Below are positions 59,747-64,000 of a stretch of 64,000 bases of DNA, in pieces. The position numbers were made by a program, and so were the translations under genes. The DNA is from Povalibacter uvarum (lineage in GTDB: Bacteria; Pseudomonadota; Gammaproteobacteria; Steroidobacterales; Steroidobacteraceae), in the NCBI RefSeq assembly GCF_014202975.1, contig NZ_JACHHZ010000005.1, positions 310,001-374,000 on the forward strand. The letters are read 5' to 3'. How positions within the stretch are numbered: the stretch's first letter is position 1; the number at the start of each line of letters is the position of its first letter. A model generated the notes under the pieces. It did not search any database. It saw only the letters and a program-made list of their open reading frames with translations, and was not told where the DNA came from.

Positions 59747-61369
59747 CTACTGCGAGCGCTTCGGCGTCAGTCGCCACAGCGAATTCTCGACGTCGGAGCT
59801 CACATAGAGGGTGCCGTTCGCGCCAACGGCGATGCCCGCTGCCATCGTGGGATTGTTTGCGCCGCCAACGGGCAGATCGGTCGCAATGACACGTCGCTCG
59901 CCCGACGAGGCATCGATGCGGACGAGCTGGCGTGCGTCCATCTCGATCGTCAGCACATCGTTGCGCGACACGGCCGCGAGTCCGCGCGGATGCCGAAGGC
60001 CCTTGGCGACGACGGTCATTTCGTTCGTGCGCAGATCGATCCGCGAAATTTCACCGGCGCCTGCGTCGACCGCGTAGGCCACTTCGTTATCGCCCAGGGT
60101 GAAGCCGGTGAGATTCTTGAGTCCGCTGACGATGATCTTGCCGTTGGTGTCGCTGCCGCTCAGGCGCATGAGATTGCCGTCCGCGAGCGCGACGAGTATC
60201 TCGTTGCCCACCGCGACGGCACCCAGGACCCCACGCAATGACCACGATGCCACGAGGCGATGACCGGGCCGATCGAACTTCTGCACGGTGCCGTCGTAGT
60301 TGACCACGATGACGTTGGAATCATTGGCGGAGACCGCGATCGGATAGTGAATGGGCGAACCCTTCGCATGCGCGCGAGCGATGTCGGTAACCTTGCCCGT
60401 CGGGCCATCGACGGTGCGGAATGCAAATACATCCGCGACATAGATCGTGTCCGGCTTGCCGCGCGCGGCAGCGATGGAAAGCGGGATCGCGAGATTGCCT
60501 TTCACCACCTGGCGCGCCGTGCCAGTGGCAGGATCGACCTCCTGGATGCCGTTGTCCGCCATATTGGACACGAAGATCCGATCCTTCGAGTCGATGGCGA
60601 GGTTGTCGAGCGCGGTCTGCAGTCGTGCGACGACTTTTTTCGATCCGCTTTCGATGTCGACGCGAACGACTTCGCCCAGTGCCGTGTCGAGGACATACAA
60701 GTTGCCTTTGGAATCGAAGTTGGCGGCCGCGGGCGTTTCGAAGCCGTCGGCAATGACCCTCATGGCGCCGCTGTCCGGATCGATGCGAACGACCTGCTTC
60801 TTGAACCACAGCGGTCCGTACAGCATGCCGTCGGCGCCGATATCGAAGCCGTTGAAGCCGCCCGGATCCTTCACGATGTTTCGAGGTGGCTTCACACCCG
60901 CGGGATCGAGCTCCCACACGCCATCACCCCCGAAGACCTGGCCGGCAAACAAGCGCCCATCCTTGCGCACGTTGATCGAGTTGATGCTCGTGAGTTTCGC
61001 GATCGGCCGCGCGGGCTCATCGCCTTTGCGGGCGTAGACGACGCCCTGTTCGATGGCCGTCCAGACGAGTGTGCCGTCCTCGAGGAAGACGAGGTCGTCG
61101 GCCATGCCTTGCGGAGGCTCGACGACCGTTTCGACGGCTCCTGTCCGGGTGTCGACGCGATAGATCCGCTGGCCGACGACGCTGCCCGCATACAGTACGT
61201 CGTTGCGATCGAAAGTCAGGCCGTGAATGCCATGGAAGGCGGAAGCCGGCACGATCCGCTCGACGGTGTGGGTTTCGCTTCTGGGTTCGGCTTGAGTCAG
61301 GCAAGCCCAATGCAGGCAAGACATGGCCAGCGCAACCGGCAGGATGCCGGTGAGGTATCGACGAAGCAT
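59747..61369 (-). CDS. exported beta-propeller protein (SMP-30/NHL type)
   Basis: 540 residues with a signal peptide (ILPVALAMSCLHWACLTQA). A series of about 40-residue repeats, each with a DxxG...Y/LY pattern (GHGLTFDRNDVLYAGS-like GLTFDRNDVLYAGSVVGQRIY, GFDIGADGMLYGPLW, NFDSKGNLYVLDT, AVGANGTLYVSSDVE). It should fold as one or two six-bladed propellers and act as a lactonase-like enzyme or a binding platform in the periplasm. No catalytic assignment possible. Confidence 0.85.
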   Translation of the reverse strand: MLRRYLTGILPVALAMSCLHWACLTQAEPRSETHTVERIVPASAFHGIHGLTFDRNDVLYAGSVVGQRIYRVDTRTGAVETVVEPPQGMADDLVFLEDGTLVWTAIEQGVVYARKGDEPARPIAKLTSINSINVRKDGRLFAGQVFGGDGVWELDPAGVKPPRNIVKDPGGFNGFDIGADGMLYGPLWFKKQVVRIDPDSGAMRVIADGFETPAAANFDSKGNLYVLDTALGEVVRVDIESGSKKVVARLQTALDNLAIDSKDRIFVSNMADNGIQEVDPATGTARQVVKGNLAIPLSIAAARGKPDTIYVADVFAFRTVDGPTGKVTDIARAHAKGSPIHYPIAVSANDSNVIVVNYDGTVQKFDRPGHRLVASWSLRGVLGAVAVGNEILVALADGNLMRLSGSDTNGKIIVSGLKNLTGFTLGDNEVAYAVDAGAGEISRIDLRTNEMTVVAKGLRHPRGLAAVSRNDVLTIEMDARQLVRIDASSGERRVIATDLPVGGANNPTMAAGIAVGANGTLYVSSDVENSLWRLTPKRSQ

Positions 61370-61454
61370 CTTGTTATTCCTTCATTCCCCCTGACGGGAC
61401 GAAGGATGAGGGGCGCGACGCCAGCCGGCAACTGCGGCAAGCCGCGTGGGAAGC

Positions 61455-62039
61455 CTAACGATCCGTCGCTGCCGTCCAGCCGCTGGTCCAGCCCGCTTCA
61501 CGGGCGTTTTTCACGCCGAGGCCGTCCTTGCGAAATCCCGACCGGCGCGAGGGGGCAATGGGAATCCAGACTTCAACGTCGCCGTTCGCAGTGAGCGGGT
61601 CGAATGTCGGGCCATAGCGCTCGAACTGCGTGCCGACCGGTTCGTATCCGGAGCCGGGCAGCCAGCTATCGCGGATGTCGGCCCAGGTCTGCGGGAGGGC
61701 AGCTATGGAAGCCGGGCGAAAGATCGCGCAGCTCTGCACGGGAATGCACAGCAACGTGAAGCTGCGGGGAATGGAGGAGAACTCGGTGACTTCGACCGCG
61801 CAAAGATATTCCATCTCGCCGGGACGATCGGTGTTGTAGCGGACGCCGTATGCGGCGTCGCCGGTCTGGTCGACGACGCGTCCCATGTGGGCCGCGAATC
61901 GCCGCCACAGTTCGGGCACGGCGCGCGCGCAATCCGCGACAGAGAAACGGTCGCTCAACCCCGCAAGCAGCATTCGGTCATTTCGGGCGTGGCGCGTGGG
62001 CAGCACGGCGCGGATGCCTTGATCGACCGATGCATTCAT
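61455..62039 (-). CDS. GyrI-like ligand-binding protein
   Basis: 194 residues, starting at the ATG that overlaps the stop of the EF-hand gene (ATGA at 62036-62039). It shows LLAGLSDRFSVADCARAVPELWRRF, YGVRYNTDRPGEMEYLCAVEV and GTQFERYGPTFDPLTANGDVEVWIPI, the GyrI-like (AraC effector-binding) fold. No DNA-binding domain is present. It probably binds a small hydrophobic molecule in the cytosol. Coupled to an exported EF-hand protein, an unusual partner. Confidence 0.83.
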   Translation of the reverse strand: MNASVDQGIRAVLPTRHARNDRMLLAGLSDRFSVADCARAVPELWRRFAAHMGRVVDQTGDAAYGVRYNTDRPGEMEYLCAVEVTEFSSIPRSFTLLCIPVQSCAIFRPASIAALPQTWADIRDSWLPGSGYEPVGTQFERYGPTFDPLTANGDVEVWIPIAPSRRSGFRKDGLGVKNAREAGWTSGWTAATDR

Positions 62040-62326
62040 CTGCGGGCCTCGCTGACCACTATTCGCTTCGTTGCGGTCTCGTACTCGCTGCGAGTGACGA
62101 AGCCGTCGCCATCGATGTCGCTCTCCACGAAGATGCTCTGGAGATGCCGGTTGTAGCCGGCTTCGGTACGGCTCAATCGATCGTCATTGTTGCGATCGAG
62201 CTGTTCGAATGCCGGTGCGGCAGTTGCGATGCGCTCCTGTGCGTTGCCGACGGATGCCACGGTGCACAGCGCGAGTCCCGCACAGCCGACGATCCATTGC
62301 GCCCTGCGCGCAATCGATGAACCCAT
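62036..62326 (-). CDS. small exported EF-hand protein
   Basis: 96 residues from ATG 62326 (GAGGAAA upstream). Signal peptide (WIVGCAGLALCTVASVGNA), then two EF-hand loops: DRNNDDRLSRTE (residues about 50-61) and DIDGDGFVTRSE (about 75-86). It would bind calcium in the periplasm. First gene of a pair with the GyrI-like protein. Confidence 0.87.
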   Translation of the reverse strand: MGSSIARRAQWIVGCAGLALCTVASVGNAQERIATAAPAFEQLDRNNDDRLSRTEAGYNRHLQSIFVESDIDGDGFVTRSEYETATKRIVVSEARR

Positions 62327-62742
62327 TTTCCTCGTCCCCTTGCCAGAATTCCGCCCGAAGGCGGTGTGTGATGGTCCGGATCGTAGGGACGCCACAGGAC
62401 AGAATCTGTCGCGGCTTTGTAAACGATCCCATCGGACCGGCTCCAAAAGGCGGTTTCACCGCGAAAATCCGCTGCCAAACGACGCCGTACATTTGGGTTA
62501 CAAAAGGGCCCAACGCCGCTGGCCGGCTGCGGTTGACGCCCGTTCGGGCTCGCTATTCCGCGCCGCGGACGAACGTGTTCCGGTCTCCGGAATGACGTCC
62601 GCCGATAGTTGAGATTCCGAACGAACGTTGACGTGGGCGGGGATTGCCGTCGATATACTCGGATCGAAACGATGCCGCCCTGGTTGCGCGCATCGTGCTT
62701 CCAGGGAATCGAAATCAGCTGGCATCCACAAGAGAGGGAACC
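62327..62742. other. divergent intergenic region without recognised elements
   Basis: A 416-bp gap between the divergent EF-hand and beta-helix genes. I see no gene, repeat-family member or clear hairpin in it. It should carry two promoters, but no convincing consensus was found. Confidence 0.4.
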
Positions 62743-63858
62743 ATGAAGCGGTCAGTAACGCGGGAGTGGGGGATGGCGTCGCGCGTGGCGGTTGCGACGA
62801 TGCTTTCGGTGTGCTGTCTTGCGACGACATCTGTCGCGGCCACGACGGAGGACGACGACGTCGAGGCGACATCGTTTCCGCAGGTGGAGCGAAAGGTGAA
62901 GAATCTGCGCAAGCGTGTGCGACAGCTCGAGGCGGATGTCGCGGCGTTGCAGACGCAGCATCTGCCGGTCGAAGCACAAGTCGATTGCGGATCGGGCGGC
63001 AGCGTATCGGATGCGCTGGCGGCAAATGCGGAAGGCAAGGGGTCGCTCACCATCGTCGTCTCGGGCGCGTGCGCCGAAGCCATTCGAATCTCGCGCAGCG
63101 ACGTGACGCTTCGCGGCGCGTCCGCGGGCGCTGCTCTCCAGGGAACCTCGACATCGGTGTTCACGGTCATCGTGGAAGGCGGAGCGAGCAACGTCGAACT
63201 TCAGAACCTGACGATCAGCGGCAGCAACACCGCAGCGCTCGTCGCAACAAAGGGTGCGCACGTCATCGCCCGGAACGTGACCGTGCAGCAGTCGATCTCG
63301 GGCGCGATGGCGCTCGACAACGGAACGCTTGATGTCGTCGGTTCGACAGTTCGCAACAACTCGCAGGGTGCGTACGCGGCGCGAGGCGGAGTGGTGACGA
63401 TCAGCGGCGGCACCGTCGAGAGCAACCAGATCGGCGCGCTCGCCTGGAAGGCGGGCACCGTGATCTTCACCAGCAGTCTGCCGGAGCTCGGCGCGCCCGG
63501 TGGCGCTGGCCCGGTCGTTCAGGCGAACTTCAATGGCGTCGTGGCGCGATCCGGTGGATTCGTCGAATTCGCCGACACGACGGTGCAGAACAACACCCAG
63601 AACGGGGTGGTCGTCGATTCGGGCGGCACAGCGCATTTCTTCTCCGCGCTGACCGGCGCCGGCAATCGTATCGCGGGCAATCCCGCCAACGGCATCGTCG
63701 CGTCCAGGAACACGAGCCTGGTGTTTTCCGATCTGACGAACGTCATCACGGGCAACGGCCGGGGCATCGTGTGCAACGGCAATCCGAGCTACATCGTGCC
63801 GCCGGGATTTGTCGTTGCGGGGAATACGCTTGGGGACATTCTGGGGTGCGCGCCGTGA
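62743..63858 (+). CDS. exported right-handed beta-helix protein with coiled coil
   Basis: 371 residues from ATG 62743 (AGAGGGA upstream). Signal peptide (VAVATMLSVCCLATTSVAA), then an acidic EDDDVEA stretch and a coiled coil (VERKVKNLRKRVRQLEADVAALQTQ, about 47-71). The rest is parallel beta-helix repeats (VELQNLTISGSNTAALVAT, LDVVGSTVRNNSQGAYA, VTISGGTVESNQIGALAW). Such helices often bind or cleave polysaccharides; the coiled coil suggests a trimer. A pair of cysteines (VDCGSGG, SGACAEA, later VCNG) may cross-link. Substrate unknown. Confidence 0.86.
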   Translation: MKRSVTREWGMASRVAVATMLSVCCLATTSVAATTEDDDVEATSFPQVERKVKNLRKRVRQLEADVAALQTQHLPVEAQVDCGSGGSVSDALAANAEGKGSLTIVVSGACAEAIRISRSDVTLRGASAGAALQGTSTSVFTVIVEGGASNVELQNLTISGSNTAALVATKGAHVIARNVTVQQSISGAMALDNGTLDVVGSTVRNNSQGAYAARGGVVTISGGTVESNQIGALAWKAGTVIFTSSLPELGAPGGAGPVVQANFNGVVARSGGFVEFADTTVQNNTQNGVVVDSGGTAHFFSALTGAGNRIAGNPANGIVASRNTSLVFSDLTNVITGNGRGIVCNGNPSYIVPPGFVVAGNTLGDILGCAP

Positions 63859-63944
63859 GAAGCCGGCTAGCCCGCTAGCTGACAGAGATTCAGATAGCCC
63901 GGTCATATGTTGCCGTTGCACCGGGCTGTTGAAATACTCGTCCC

Positions 63945-64000
63945 ATGCTCACCGTCTTCATCTCCGCTTTCCTGCTGGGTCTCATCTTCAACGCTGCGCC
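63945..64000 (+). CDS. LysE-family translocator, 3' truncated by window end
   Basis: Only 18 codons are in the window: MLTVFISAFLLGLIFNAA. The pattern of a hydrophobic first helix running into an NAAP-like turn is typical of LysE/RhtB exporters. Too short for a firm call. Confidence 0.5.
   Translation, partial: MLTVFISAFLLGLIFNAA

Overview
The window is 64 kb of GC-rich, densely coded chromosome from a Gram-negative bacterium. SlyX, a YheU-type UPF0270 protein, an LpxO-type lipid A hydroxylase, a TonB-dependent receptor, DUF6491, and repeated secreted DUF6152 and 'DLxGIW' proteins fit a free-living gammaproteobacterium, perhaps near Steroidobacteraceae or Nevskiales. That placement is inference. 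No rRNA, tRNA, CRISPR array, prophage or transposase was seen. The only repeats are several families of small palindromic (REP/MITE-like) elements.

Layout. 1-3.2 kb: a truncated dihaem cytochrome c gene behind an ECF sigma factor gene, then alkB and a DUF6152 gene whose start is split by a repeat. 3.2-7.3 kb: an emrA-usp-emrB efflux operon and lpxO. 7.3-9.7 kb: an M3-like peptidase and a YhhN protein. 9.6-16.1 kb: a DUF4331-lipoprotein-TPR-HupE/UreJ operon, divergent from a TonB receptor. 16.2-22.4 kb: three further ECF sigma genes with partners (RskA-type anti-sigma, cupin, YCII/DGPF protein), plus DUF3750 and an acyltransferase. 22.4-28.2 kb: amidohydrolase, DUF805, Fsr-like MFS, tandem YjbR protein and SnoaL protein. 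28.3-32.2 kb: two co-directional runs of small membrane proteins and secreted DUF6152/DLxGIW proteins.

32.5-38.8 kb: cytochrome c'-like lipoprotein, slyX, DUF4168, a GH20 protein lacking its catalytic acids, a DUF3037/HipA-like kinase pair and an M48 protease. 39-44 kb: hybrid histidine kinase, YkgJ protein and amidase. 44-49 kb: lipoprotein, MFS, and a Tat-exported molybdenum hydroxylase large subunit without its Fe-S partner. 49-51 kb: DAHP synthase behind what looks like an aromatic-amino-acid attenuator (leader peptide, antiterminator, terminator). 51-56 kb: YheU, L,D-transpeptidase-like protein, a divergent SDR/LysR pair and a divergent HTH-regulator/hydrolase pair. 56-64 kb: cupin, nadV, secreted and membrane proteins, a beta-propeller, an EF-hand/GyrI-like pair, a beta-helix protein and the first codons of a LysE-family exporter.

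The most notable observations are the attenuator at 49.3 kb, the probable GH20 pseudoenzyme at 33.9-35.7 kb, 69-bp repeats inserted in frame inside two genes, and the divergent TonB receptor/DUF4331/HupE cluster, which may be an uncharacterised uptake system.
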